DNA of 64,000 bases, taken from DATJPR01 sp963752915. GTDB taxonomy: Bacteria; Bacteroidota; Ignavibacteria; UBA10030; UBA6906. Positions within the stretch are counted from its first letter, which is position 1; each line of letters begins with the position of its first letter. Made by a program: the position numbers and the translations under genes. This document shows positions 9,010 through 17,064 of the stretch, piece after piece. The notes beneath the pieces are model-generated. The model saw only the letters and a list, made by a program, of their open reading frames with translations, searched no databases and was not told the origin of the DNA. Location: assembly GCA_963752915.1 (NCBI GenBank), contig CAVVZZ010000015.1, positions 1-64,000 of the forward strand. The letters run 5' to 3'.

Positions 9010-10101
9010 CTACAGCCCTAACTTGCAGACTTCGCTTCCTGCGAGGAGAAATCCACCGGAGCCGTACTCCTGTGAATCGTCGGCTGTGACCTTGTCGGGC
9101 GCGGCTCCAATAGGCTGAACCCACTGCAGCCTTCCCTCGCGCGTGACATGCGACCTCAATCCTCGCCAGGCATTCTGAACACAAGGCAAGCACTTCGTTC
9201 TCGAGAGCAAGTTGTTATTGATCCCCCATGCAATTGCGTAGCAGAAAAACGCTGAACCGCTTGTTTCGGGTTGAGGGATCTCATTCTGGTCGAGCAGACT
9301 CGGTCGCCACAACCCATCCTCTCCCTGCACCCGCTCCACAGCAGCAGCCATGTCTTTCAGCAATGACACGTACCGGGAGTAGGAGGGATCGTTCTTCGGA
9401 AGATATTGCAGGACTCGCACCGTTCCCGCCATGACCCAGCCGTTCCCCCGGGCCCAAAACGTCTTCCTGCCGTTGGCTGATTTTCTGTCGAAGTACGATT
9501 GATCTCTATAGAACAAGTGCTCGTGCTTGTCATAGAGAAACTCAAACGTGTCCCAAAACATGGCGTCCAGATACGTGAGATATTTCCTGTCTCCCGTCGC
9601 TGCCGCGAGCCGTGCCAATACCGGCGGCGCCATGAACAACGCGTCGCACCACCACCAGTCTTCACGGCCGGGCTTCGGGTCAGCGATGAGGGAATCATAT
9701 CTGTCCCGGATCGCACCGATCATTGACGGATCCTTCTTGACTTCGTAAATCTCGAGGAACGTCTGGCCTCTTGCCTGGTCGTCGGCGTGCCGCGTCCTTT
9801 TCGCGAGCTTCCAGTCGCACGACCTCGACCATGCAATGGCCGCATCAAGATACTGCTCGTCATGCGTCGTCCTATAGGCCGCCATCACACCGGCATAGAA
9901 CGCGGCGCGCGCCCAGTCGTTCTCATTCCTGTCGTTGATCGAAACGGGGTTTCTCATCTGCCAGTCGAACACCCGCTGCATCACCTCCATGATGGAGGAT
10001 CGGGAAAACAGGTCCTGGGTCAATTCCGGGGCCGACATCGTCGCACGGGACACTGTCAGGAGCACCAGGACACCAATGGTTGTGATTGCGGGCGTCTTCA
10101 T
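9010..10101 (-). CDS. Secreted GH105/GH88-type unsaturated rhamnogalacturonyl hydrolase
   Basis: The 363-residue protein has an N-terminal signal peptide and an (alpha/alpha)6 barrel. DDQARGQ near residue 106, WWWCDALFM near 150 (with the candidate catalytic Asp) and the family hallmark WARGNGW near 218 place it with YteR/YesR-like enzymes. These hydrolyse the unsaturated galacturonyl end left by rhamnogalacturonan lyases. It lies 16 bp downstream of a secreted esterase on the same strand, so the two are probably co-transcribed. Confidence 0.88.
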   Translation of the reverse strand: MKTPAITTIGVLVLLTVSRATMSAPELTQDLFSRSSIMEVMQRVFDWQMRNPVSINDRNENDWARAAFYAGVMAAYRTTHDEQYLDAAIAWSRSCDWKLAKRTRHADDQARGQTFLEIYEVKKDPSMIGAIRDRYDSLIADPKPGREDWWWCDALFMAPPVLARLAAATGDRKYLTYLDAMFWDTFEFLYDKHEHLFYRDQSYFDRKSANGRKTFWARGNGWVMAGTVRVLQYLPKNDPSYSRYVSLLKDMAAAVERVQGEDGLWRPSLLDQNEIPQPETSGSAFFCYAIAWGINNNLLSRTKCLPCVQNAWRGLRSHVTREGRLQWVQPIGAAPDKVTADDSQEYGSGGFLLAGSEVCKLGL

Positions 10102-10117
10102 TTCGAGAAATCGGATC

Positions 10118-12046
10118 TCATTTGTGGCTGACGATGAATCGGACTCTTCCCCACGTCACACTGCGTTCGATGGGGTTGAAGGCTTTGGTCTCGTAACTCG
10201 CAAGGCATTCGACCCGATGGCCGTCGGGGCAAGCGGGATTGATACGGATGATCGAGCTCAGCGTGAAACCATCCGGCCAGCGGGCGGGGATCAACTCATC
10301 GGCGAGCCGCTCCTCTTCTCGCGGGATCCAGGGGTCGTCCGTGTAGAGTCGAAGACGGTGGCCATTGCGGTAAAGCATGATCAGTTCACCGGCGTCCGGA
10401 ATCCCGTCCGCGTTCCCTTCACCGAACGGTTTGTCCCGGACCGCAATACCGTCGTCGATCCGAAGGCTGTCGAACTCTGGCACATCAAACTGCACCGGCA
10501 CGGTGAACTCGTCCGTCATGACACGGTCGTTGATGCTGACGGTGACAACGAATCGAATGTCGGGAGGTTCAGCGTGAGTTGGAGGGGTCTTTGAACAGGC
10601 AACCGATATCGGGGGAAGCGCGATGACGCGATCTCCCGGACCCATGGTCATCGTGACAGGGTTGCCTGCAACGACGATCGCAGAGTCGGTCGCATGAACG
10701 CTTGCCGTGATCACCGATGGCAGCCGCGCCCCGCCTCCTCGATTGAAAAGTCGAATACGCAGGGCGTTGTCGGTGGCAATGCCCAGAAACCGTCCGACGC
10801 TGCCGATCCCGTAGTCCAGGAAGACCAGATCAGGCGAGTCCTGGTCTTGAGCAATGCCAATGATGGTGGTGGCATTGCTGAAATCGATTCTAAGTCGCCC
10901 CTGGGAATCACTTCGGATCGATTGCCGTGTAAGCTTGTTTGACGCGCTCCGGGTGACAGCGTAGGATGCTCGTGGTTCGTAGATCGCTGGTGTCGTAATC
11001 TGCCCCTGAATGCTGGAGAGCGATGGGCCATCCGGAAGCCAGCGATGGGTCGCCACCCGAAACCCGTGCCGATCCACATTGCTTAGCGTGATGAACCCCG
11101 GCTCGTGTTTGTTGCTTTCGACGTGATACCCCCATGCGTCGAAATCGGGGTAGAGATCATGATGCGTCCACCCTTGAGGAGGAGGCAAGGGATCGTGCAA
11201 TGCGGCCGTGACGAATTCCATCGCCGTCTGAAACACCGTGGTCTCCCCGGGATAGTCGATCATGTGAGGACCATGAAACTGGCGGTACTCGATCGGGACT
11301 CCATCCCAGACTGCTCCTTCATGCACTTCCTTGTTGAGATAGAACAGAATATCGGAGTCTCCGTTGTACATTCGGAGGCGCACGCCTTGAAGGTTCTTGA
11401 AGGTATAGCGGACGGGGTACAGCGTTTGAATGTCAGGCGAGCCGACAAAGAACTCCGGGCTGCCGGCGAAGCTCACCGCGGCGCCGATGCTGTCAGGGTA
11501 TTTTCCCGCCAAATAGAGCGCCATAAATCCGCCCATGCTGAACCCGATGATTCCGCGGCCGCTGCGATCCGCGAGCGTCCGATACCGGGAATCGATGTAT
11601 GCGACAAGCTCGGGAAAATACTCAGCCATCTGGATCCGATATTTGACGTCCTCATGGTTCCCCACGTTGTAGGGTCGTGGCTCGCTTTCCTCAATGTTGC
11701 CGTCCCACATGACCAGAAGCACCTGGAACGTATCGACCAACACCTTGAGTTTCTCGTACTCAAGTTTCGCGTTATCGTCCTTGAAATGGCGCCCGCCCCA
11801 TCCGTGAAAGAAATAGATGACAGGGTACCGTTTGGTTGTCTGATCGTACCCTCGGGGGAGATAGAGCCGGAAATATTTGTCCCTGCCGAACACTTTGCTG
11901 AAATGCGTGAGATCCTGGTACTCGTCGTGCGGAGGGGGGGTGTGCGTTTGCTGGGCGGAGCCTGAAGGGCAAACGAACAAAATTCCGAGCAGAGCCATCG
12001 CGTTCTGACGAATCCATGACGGGAGGAGAATCATTGGCAGTTCCAT
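10118..12046 (-). CDS. Secreted alpha/beta-hydrolase esterase (esterase D/enterochelin esterase-like) with C-terminal beta-rich region
   Basis: The N-terminal half is an alpha/beta hydrolase: YPVIYFFHGWGG is the oxyanion-hole region, GFSMGG carries the nucleophilic Ser (about residue 165), and a His in GPHMIDYPG (about 259) completes the triad. Such domains deacylate plant polysaccharides or act as feruloyl/acetyl esterases. The remaining 350 residues are beta-rich and unrecognised, with a possible FlgD/CARDB-like end (NADGIPDAGELIMLY). I start at 12046, giving a clean signal peptide ending SGSAQ; the frame is open 30 codons further upstream. It pairs with the GH105 gene. Confidence 0.75.
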   Translation of the reverse strand: MELPMILLPSWIRQNAMALLGILFVCPSGSAQQTHTPPPHDEYQDLTHFSKVFGRDKYFRLYLPRGYDQTTKRYPVIYFFHGWGGRHFKDDNAKLEYEKLKVLVDTFQVLLVMWDGNIEESEPRPYNVGNHEDVKYRIQMAEYFPELVAYIDSRYRTLADRSGRGIIGFSMGGFMALYLAGKYPDSIGAAVSFAGSPEFFVGSPDIQTLYPVRYTFKNLQGVRLRMYNGDSDILFYLNKEVHEGAVWDGVPIEYRQFHGPHMIDYPGETTVFQTAMEFVTAALHDPLPPPQGWTHHDLYPDFDAWGYHVESNKHEPGFITLSNVDRHGFRVATHRWLPDGPSLSSIQGQITTPAIYEPRASYAVTRSASNKLTRQSIRSDSQGRLRIDFSNATTIIGIAQDQDSPDLVFLDYGIGSVGRFLGIATDNALRIRLFNRGGGARLPSVITASVHATDSAIVVAGNPVTMTMGPGDRVIALPPISVACSKTPPTHAEPPDIRFVVTVSINDRVMTDEFTVPVQFDVPEFDSLRIDDGIAVRDKPFGEGNADGIPDAGELIMLYRNGHRLRLYTDDPWIPREEERLADELIPARWPDGFTLSSIIRINPACPDGHRVECLASYETKAFNPIERSVTWGRVRFIVSHK

Positions 12047-12564
12047 GCGTTTCGTGATCTGGTCATCAACGGTCCCCTGGTGAACTTCACGATGTGGCCC
12101 CTCGATCGTGCCGAAGTATCGAGAAAGCGTTGACAATTATCAAGCGGTGGAAGGAGGGGGAAGACGAAGGGGTGTTTTTCCCTGCGATCGTAACGGTTCT
12201 CTGTTACGCCGCCGGCTTGACACATTCGGCAAAAAGATCGATCCCGAGATCTTCGTAGGTGATCTTTGTACAAGGTGAACTGAAGGCCGAGGCACGAAAC
12301 AGGCGGTGCGTGTCGTCTTCCGTGCGATGGATAAGATTCCATTTGAGGAATTGATCCATGAACTTCACTCTAACGAGTCGGCATTCAAATAGTGCCCAAT
12401 TGTCAGATTATACTTGACTTTCTCCTCTTGCCATCATATACTCGAAGGTTTATCTTCCTGCGTCTTGAGGCTGATATTGCACATGCCCACACAGATGGTA
12501 GTCATCGTTTCGGCACCGAATCCTCTCCGCCCCACAACTCTCAACACAACTCTTGGAAGGACCT
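12047..12564. other. Divergent intergenic region, 518 bp
   Basis: This gap separates the leftward esterase gene from the rightward small secreted protein. Apart from the sigma-70-like promoter at 12414-12442 I see no gene: the short ORFs on both strands lack motifs. About 120 bp of untranslated leader follows the promoter before the ATG at 12565. No riboswitch fold is evident by eye. Confidence 0.5.
12414..12442 (+). promoter_or_regulatory. Sigma-70-like promoter TTGACT-N17-TATACT
   Basis: TTGACT at 12414-12419 and TATACT at 12437-12442 are separated by exactly 17 bp. Both hexamers match the consensus at five of six positions. It points to the small secreted protein gene at 12565. Confidence 0.65.
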
Positions 12565-12906
12565 ATGAGTCACAAAACATTGTTTATCGCCCTGCTCATT
12601 GCAGGTTCGACGATCGCGTTCGCTCAAGATACGCCCACCGATCAGAATCCGAAAACCAAGACGCCGGTCATTAACCAGCGTCAGCGCAATCAACGGGCGC
12701 GGATCCGACAGGGCGTGAAAAGCGGTGAACTGACCAAAGGCGAAACCGCCAAATTGCACAGCGACGAAAAGGCGATCCGCGCCGAGAAACAGATGGCGAA
12801 GGAAGACGGCAAAGTGACGCCGAAAGAACGAGCGAAGATCCGGCACGACCAAAACAAGGAAAGCCGCAAAATCTATCGCCTGAAGCACAACGATAAGACT
12901 CAATGA
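12565..12906 (+). CDS. Small secreted, highly charged protein of unknown function
   Basis: The 113-residue product has a signal peptide (ending TIAFAQ). The mature part is helical and extremely rich in Lys, Arg, Glu and Gln. It contains two similar helical segments, RIRQGVKSGELTKGETAKL and a later one ending VTPKERAKIRHDQNK, which look like an internal duplication with a loop resembling an acidic/Gly ion-binding turn. The start is the ATG at 12565, a few bases after GGAAGGA. No function is inferred. It is driven by a good promoter and stands alone. Confidence 0.7.
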   Translation: MSHKTLFIALLIAGSTIAFAQDTPTDQNPKTKTPVINQRQRNQRARIRQGVKSGELTKGETAKLHSDEKAIRAEKQMAKEDGKVTPKERAKIRHDQNKESRKIYRLKHNDKTQ

Positions 12907-13007
12907 GACAACCGGCCTCCGGCAGGCTTCCTCGGCGATGCATTCCCGTCGGGTACCTGCCGGGGGATTCTTCGAATGTCATACGGCATTGGAGAGGGTG
13001 AAGAAGA

Positions 13008-14657
13008 ATGTCACGAGCTGCCGCTTCGATTGTTCTCGCATGTCTTTTCCTGCCTCATTCTTGTCTCTGCTCGAACCCCCCTGACCCGTCTGCGCGCAAT
13101 GCTGCAACACCGCCGACGCAACTCGTTTACATTGCCGGCACGTCGTCGAAGGTGTGCCAGCTCACAGGGGAGACCGACAAAGAGTTCGGTGTCCCAACGG
13201 TCAGCCAGACCGAATCTCGCTATGGTTTCATCAGGACGGACAACGGCTACTCGTTCGAGCATAACGGCAGAACCTATTTCCTGTTCGGCGATTCGGCGCC
13301 GACTACGACGTTCGATGGCCATCCGAATGGGCAAACCGATCCGCCGCGAACCGCGGACGACAATGATGCGATCGCCTTCGTTTCCGACACAGCCGCGGGC
13401 CCGTTCCTGAAGCTCGATTTTGTCACCGACTCAATCGGGGCGTTCAAAAATCCGGTCGTGTTGGATGCAGCAGGGAATCCCGCCATCACTCTCCGAACGA
13501 ACGAGACGCCTGTTTCCGGTATCAGCGATGGAGGGAGGATGTTCGTGATCTTTGGTACGGACAATTTTCTCAGCAATCCCCCGGGTGGAGTAAGCTCACC
13601 GAATGGCGGAGCGACGAGGACCGTGGTCGCTGTGTCCGATGACAGCGCGCGAACGTTTCACTTCCTCTACAACTTTTCCACGGCTCCCGGAGCGAAATTC
13701 ATCTTTAGCGCTATCGCAAACGGAGGCGACGGGTATCTCTATTTCTGGGGATCACAAGGAGATACGCTGTTTCGGAAAAGTCCTCCCTTCCTGGCGAGAA
13801 AACCGGTCGGGAAGATGGCGGACTCCACAGCAATCGAATACTGGCAAGCGTCGAACCCGGATGGCACCCCGATTTTCGTGCGCGGGGAACGCAACGCCGA
13901 ACCGTTGTTCCACGATTCACTCCCCGACCTGACCGGGAAGATGCAGGTGTCGGATTGTCTAGGTGAAGTCGGTGTAGAATGGAACCCATACGTGCGAAGT
14001 TGGATCATGCTTTACAACGCCTCAAACAACACTGTCTCGAATCCTCGGGGCATTTATATGCGCTCTGCGCCTGAGCCTTGGGGTCCATGGAGCCCGCCGC
14101 AAACCATCTTCAATGCGACAAGAGACAGCGGCTTCTGCTATTTCATCCATCGTGCGGTGACCGCGGGGCATCCGGCGTGTGACAGTCTCAGCGGCGCCGA
14201 CCGGCTGAGCGATGGAGGCGGCGATTATTCTCCGTACTTCATTTCCCGCTTCACCACAGGCGACAGTCTTCTCGGAACATCGACATTCTTCTTCGTCATG
14301 TCGACCTGGAATCCGTATGAAATCGTCATCATGAGAGCGTCGATCCAGGCAGTCCCGACGACCGGTCTGCCGGCTCCTTCCACGATTGGTGGGCCCCGGT
14401 TCGCTTTGGAACAGAACTATCCGAACCCGTTCAATCCAAAAACAGGGATCAGTGGACAGTGGACAGTAGACAGTAAGGTGCGGCTTGCAGTGTATGATAT
14501 GTTGGGCAGAGAGGTGGCTGTTTTGGCGAATGGCAGATATCCAGCAGGGAGGTACTCGTTTACGTTCGACGGTGCCAACCTGGCAAGTGGCGTGTACCTC
14601 TATAGACTCACCGCAGGCTCGTACTCTGCTGTACGGAAGATGTTGTTGATCCGCTGA
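13008..14657 (+). CDS. Secreted DUF4185-like beta-propeller protein with T9SS C-terminal sorting domain
   Basis: The 549-residue protein has a signal peptide, then a five-bladed propeller-like region resembling DUF4185 (FLFGDSAPTTT, FFVMSTWNPYEIVIMR), found in putative glycosidases. The C-terminal 85 residues are a textbook T9SS type-A sorting signal: FALEQNYPNPFNPKT near residue 465, then LAVYDMLGREVAVL and a final GVYLYRLTAGSYSAVRKMLLIR-like strand. It should be exported and its sorting domain removed by a PorU-type enzyme such as the one at 4.7 kb. A heptamer repeat lies inside the sorting domain's coding sequence. Confidence 0.8.
   Translation: MSRAAASIVLACLFLPHSCLCSNPPDPSARNAATPPTQLVYIAGTSSKVCQLTGETDKEFGVPTVSQTESRYGFIRTDNGYSFEHNGRTYFLFGDSAPTTTFDGHPNGQTDPPRTADDNDAIAFVSDTAAGPFLKLDFVTDSIGAFKNPVVLDAAGNPAITLRTNETPVSGISDGGRMFVIFGTDNFLSNPPGGVSSPNGGATRTVVAVSDDSARTFHFLYNFSTAPGAKFIFSAIANGGDGYLYFWGSQGDTLFRKSPPFLARKPVGKMADSTAIEYWQASNPDGTPIFVRGERNAEPLFHDSLPDLTGKMQVSDCLGEVGVEWNPYVRSWIMLYNASNNTVSNPRGIYMRSAPEPWGPWSPPQTIFNATRDSGFCYFIHRAVTAGHPACDSLSGADRLSDGGGDYSPYFISRFTTGDSLLGTSTFFFVMSTWNPYEIVIMRASIQAVPTTGLPAPSTIGGPRFALEQNYPNPFNPKTGISGQWTVDSKVRLAVYDMLGREVAVLANGRYPAGRYSFTFDGANLASGVYLYRLTAGSYSAVRKMLLIR
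14447..14474. repeat. Heptamer repeat inside the T9SS sorting-domain coding sequence
   Basis: Four units of GGACAGT type (GATCAGT, GGACAGT, GGACAGT, AGACAGT) run in tandem with an exact 7-bp period. They encode ISGQWTVDS in the cargo protein. The period of 7 is not a multiple of 3, yet the frame stays open and the sorting motif keeps its normal spacing. Confidence 0.75.
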
Positions 14658-14818
14658 CGATTACTCTCCAAGTCTCCTGTATCTGCGGGTGGCAAAGACA
14701 GGCCAGGTTGCGATGCAACTGTGGAAGACGGGTTGTTTTTCATTGGGCAATTCAGGATCATAGACCCATCGCAGGCAGCACCTGAACCCGGTATTTTCCG
14801 CGAGGTTGCACCACCTCA

Positions 14819-16612
14819 ATGGATACTCCTCCCGTCGTCCGTCGGCTCATCTCCGATCGACTCTCCTGGAAGCTGCTCATCCTCACGCTCGTTGTAAGTC
14901 TTGCCGGAATTCTGTGCATCCAGACGCTGACGTCAGCTCTTCGCGCGAACGGCGAATCCGGGTTCCCGCTGGACGACGCATGGATTCATCTCCAGTTTGC
15001 CCGCAACCTGCATGACTTCGGATCATTTTCCTACTATATGAACGAGATGGTGACCGCAGGCTCCACGTCACCGCTCTTTACTCTTCTGCTTGCCGCAGGG
15101 TTCTTCGTCACGGCGGATGGCGTGCTCCTCAGCCACGTCCTCGGCATCTTCTCGCTGCTGATCGCCGGAGCCCTGATGTTCAAGGTCGCCGAGGAGTTGT
15201 TCGACAGGTCTCCCATTGCATCCATTTGTGCGGCGGCATTGCTGGTGTTCGAGCCGAGGCTGCAATGGATTGCCCTCTCCGGAATGGAGACGACACTGTA
15301 TGTCGCGCTCTTCCTGGCAGCGTTCTACGCGTACCTCCAAAAAAGGGGGGTCCTTCTGGGAGTCATGACTGGACTCCTGCTTTGGACGAGGCCGGATGCT
15401 GTTGTCGCAATCGGCGCCTTTGCGGTCACGTTCCTCTATGAACGAACCGTGCTCAAGCAACCCGCCGGCAAAAAGAAAAACGTGGTGCCTCGCGCTTCGG
15501 AACCGCCCTGGCTGAAGAAGGCACTCATTACGTTGCTCACGTTCGGGGTGGTGTACTGTGCATTCAATGTCGTGCTTTCCGGGAGTCTGCTCCCGAATAC
15601 GTATGCAGCGAAAGTCAAATATTATGCGGGTGCCGGGAAAGGGTTCCCCGCCGAGACGTTTCATTTCTTCTCGGACGGTCACATGGTTGGACCCATCATC
15701 TTCGTGGCAATCAGTCTTGCAGGGCTGGTATGGGGAATCTGGAAACGCAAGCATGCCGCAATGTTGTTTCCCGCCGTATGGACCCTTGGCCTCTTCGTCG
15801 CCTACTGGACCGACCTGCCGAAGCTCTATCAGCACGGGCGCTACCTCATGCCGGTATTGCCGGCATTGCTCCTCATGGCAGTCGACGGTGCGCGGATCCT
15901 TGTCCTGATCATTGCCCGGTGGATGCATGCATTTCGTCAGGCGAGAACGGCTCGGATTGCAGTGATCATGATCCTTGGCGGGATCGCTCTTCAGTTTTGC
16001 CTGACCACATACAATGCGGAACAGGCCTATACCGAGGACTGCCGGTACATCGCGGAGAGACAGGTCAGAACCGGGCGATGGATTCGGGATCATCTCCCGA
16101 AGGATGCCGCGGTTGCGACGCACGATATCGGCGCAATTGCTTACTACTCCGGGCATCGGGTTGTCGACATGGTAGGGCTGGTTTCGCCTGAGATGATTAA
16201 CAACATCGGCCGGCTCGATCTGCTGATGCAGTTTCTTGTGCGAAGCAGGGTCACGCACGTTGCGGTACTCCGTAACTGGTTTGAGATCGTCAACGTTCGC
16301 CCGCTATTCGAAACCGATCCCGCTCGTCCTGAGGTCATGGAGGTCTTCCCATTCGACCGCCAGCATCTCCATTTCACAACCCAGGACGCCGCCCGCCTCG
16401 ACGATGCGGGAGAGTTCTATCTGGCGAAGGGGGATCCTTCGACGGCATTGCAGGCATTCAAACGATCCTACTCCATTGACCCACGCTCTGCGCGGACGAG
16501 CTTTCTGATCGGTACGGTGGCCCGAACCCTCGGGGATTGGGTCACGGCGAACTCGATGTTTCGGAATACCCTCCTCCTTCAGCCCGATTACCCCGGCTTA
16601 CAGGCGCACTAG
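14819..16612 (+). CDS. GT-C fold membrane glycosyltransferase with C-terminal TPR
   Basis: The 597-residue protein has about nine to eleven membrane helices. The first loop carries the acidic pair FPLDDAWIHLQFARNL (near residue 50), the DDxxI-type site of polyprenyl-phosphate-dependent GT-C enzymes, followed by LSGMETTLYVALFLAAF as in AftB/ArnT relatives. The last 90 residues form one to two TPR repeats (FYLAKGDPSTALQAFKRSY). It should transfer a sugar from a lipid carrier to a surface glycan or protein at the outer face of the inner membrane. Acceptor and sugar cannot be told. No clear ribosome binding site is visible. Confidence 0.7.
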   Translation: MDTPPVVRRLISDRLSWKLLILTLVVSLAGILCIQTLTSALRANGESGFPLDDAWIHLQFARNLHDFGSFSYYMNEMVTAGSTSPLFTLLLAAGFFVTADGVLLSHVLGIFSLLIAGALMFKVAEELFDRSPIASICAAALLVFEPRLQWIALSGMETTLYVALFLAAFYAYLQKRGVLLGVMTGLLLWTRPDAVVAIGAFAVTFLYERTVLKQPAGKKKNVVPRASEPPWLKKALITLLTFGVVYCAFNVVLSGSLLPNTYAAKVKYYAGAGKGFPAETFHFFSDGHMVGPIIFVAISLAGLVWGIWKRKHAAMLFPAVWTLGLFVAYWTDLPKLYQHGRYLMPVLPALLLMAVDGARILVLIIARWMHAFRQARTARIAVIMILGGIALQFCLTTYNAEQAYTEDCRYIAERQVRTGRWIRDHLPKDAAVATHDIGAIAYYSGHRVVDMVGLVSPEMINNIGRLDLLMQFLVRSRVTHVAVLRNWFEIVNVRPLFETDPARPEVMEVFPFDRQHLHFTTQDAARLDDAGEFYLAKGDPSTALQAFKRSYSIDPRSARTSFLIGTVARTLGDWVTANSMFRNTLLLQPDYPGLQAH

Positions 16613-16766
16613 CACACCCTCTCCACGGGCATATGACCGGCTCGCGCAAAGTGAAGCGAGTTTCTCGAATGAGTGGAAGTTCAACTCCCCGCATTGAAAG
16701 GAGCCACCTCAGGGAATCTTGTCCTGGACGACGAGCAGCGAGCCGTTGCAAGAATCCTGATCTCCT

Positions 16767-17030
16767 ATGCCTTCTAGCCGACGAATCCTTCTGATCGTCG
16801 TCCTTGGGTTGACTTCATGGGCATGCAACCCCGCCCTCTTCGTTCCGACGGAGGCGGATGTTCAGCCTGATGCTTCACTTTCGGTCCTGACGCAGGGGCG
16901 ACGATCGTATTCTGAAAAGTGTTGGTCATGCCATCGTCTCCGCCTTCCGGAGAGTCTGACTGAAGTATTTCTCTTCTTTCAGACGTATATTCATTCAATC
17001 GGACAACGTTGTCCGGCGTATCCCGCTTGA
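16767..17030 (+). pseudogene. Truncated c-type cytochrome-like lipoprotein
   Basis: The 87-residue ORF starts with a lipoprotein signal (SWAC, Cys20) and has one c-type heme motif CWSCH at residues 52-56 followed by RLRLPESL, as in small cytochrome c lipoproteins where a Met ligand normally follows. The sequence after that diverges (EVFLFFQTYIHS) and ends without any heme-ligating Met. Either the gene is 3'-truncated or a frameshift follows the heme motif. The ribosome binding site is weak. The preceding 154 bp (16613-16766) show nothing recognisable. Confidence 0.45.
17000..17015. promoter_or_regulatory. Perfect 16-bp palindrome upstream of the GH127 gene
   Basis: CGGACAAC is followed directly by its reverse complement GTTGTCCG, giving an uninterrupted palindrome 50 bp before the GH127 start codon. 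The size and symmetry suit a dimeric repressor site (LacI/GntR-like), but no regulator gene is nearby. Confidence 0.35.
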
Positions 17031-17064
17031 TAGCTCTTCCACTTCCACAATTTCAGAAGATCGT

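Noticed and set aside
15068..16258. A 396-codon open frame antisense to the GT-C glycosyltransferase
   Set aside because: The sense frame has membrane helices and the GT-C acidic motif; the antisense product is hydrophilic nonsense rich in His, Arg and Asp.
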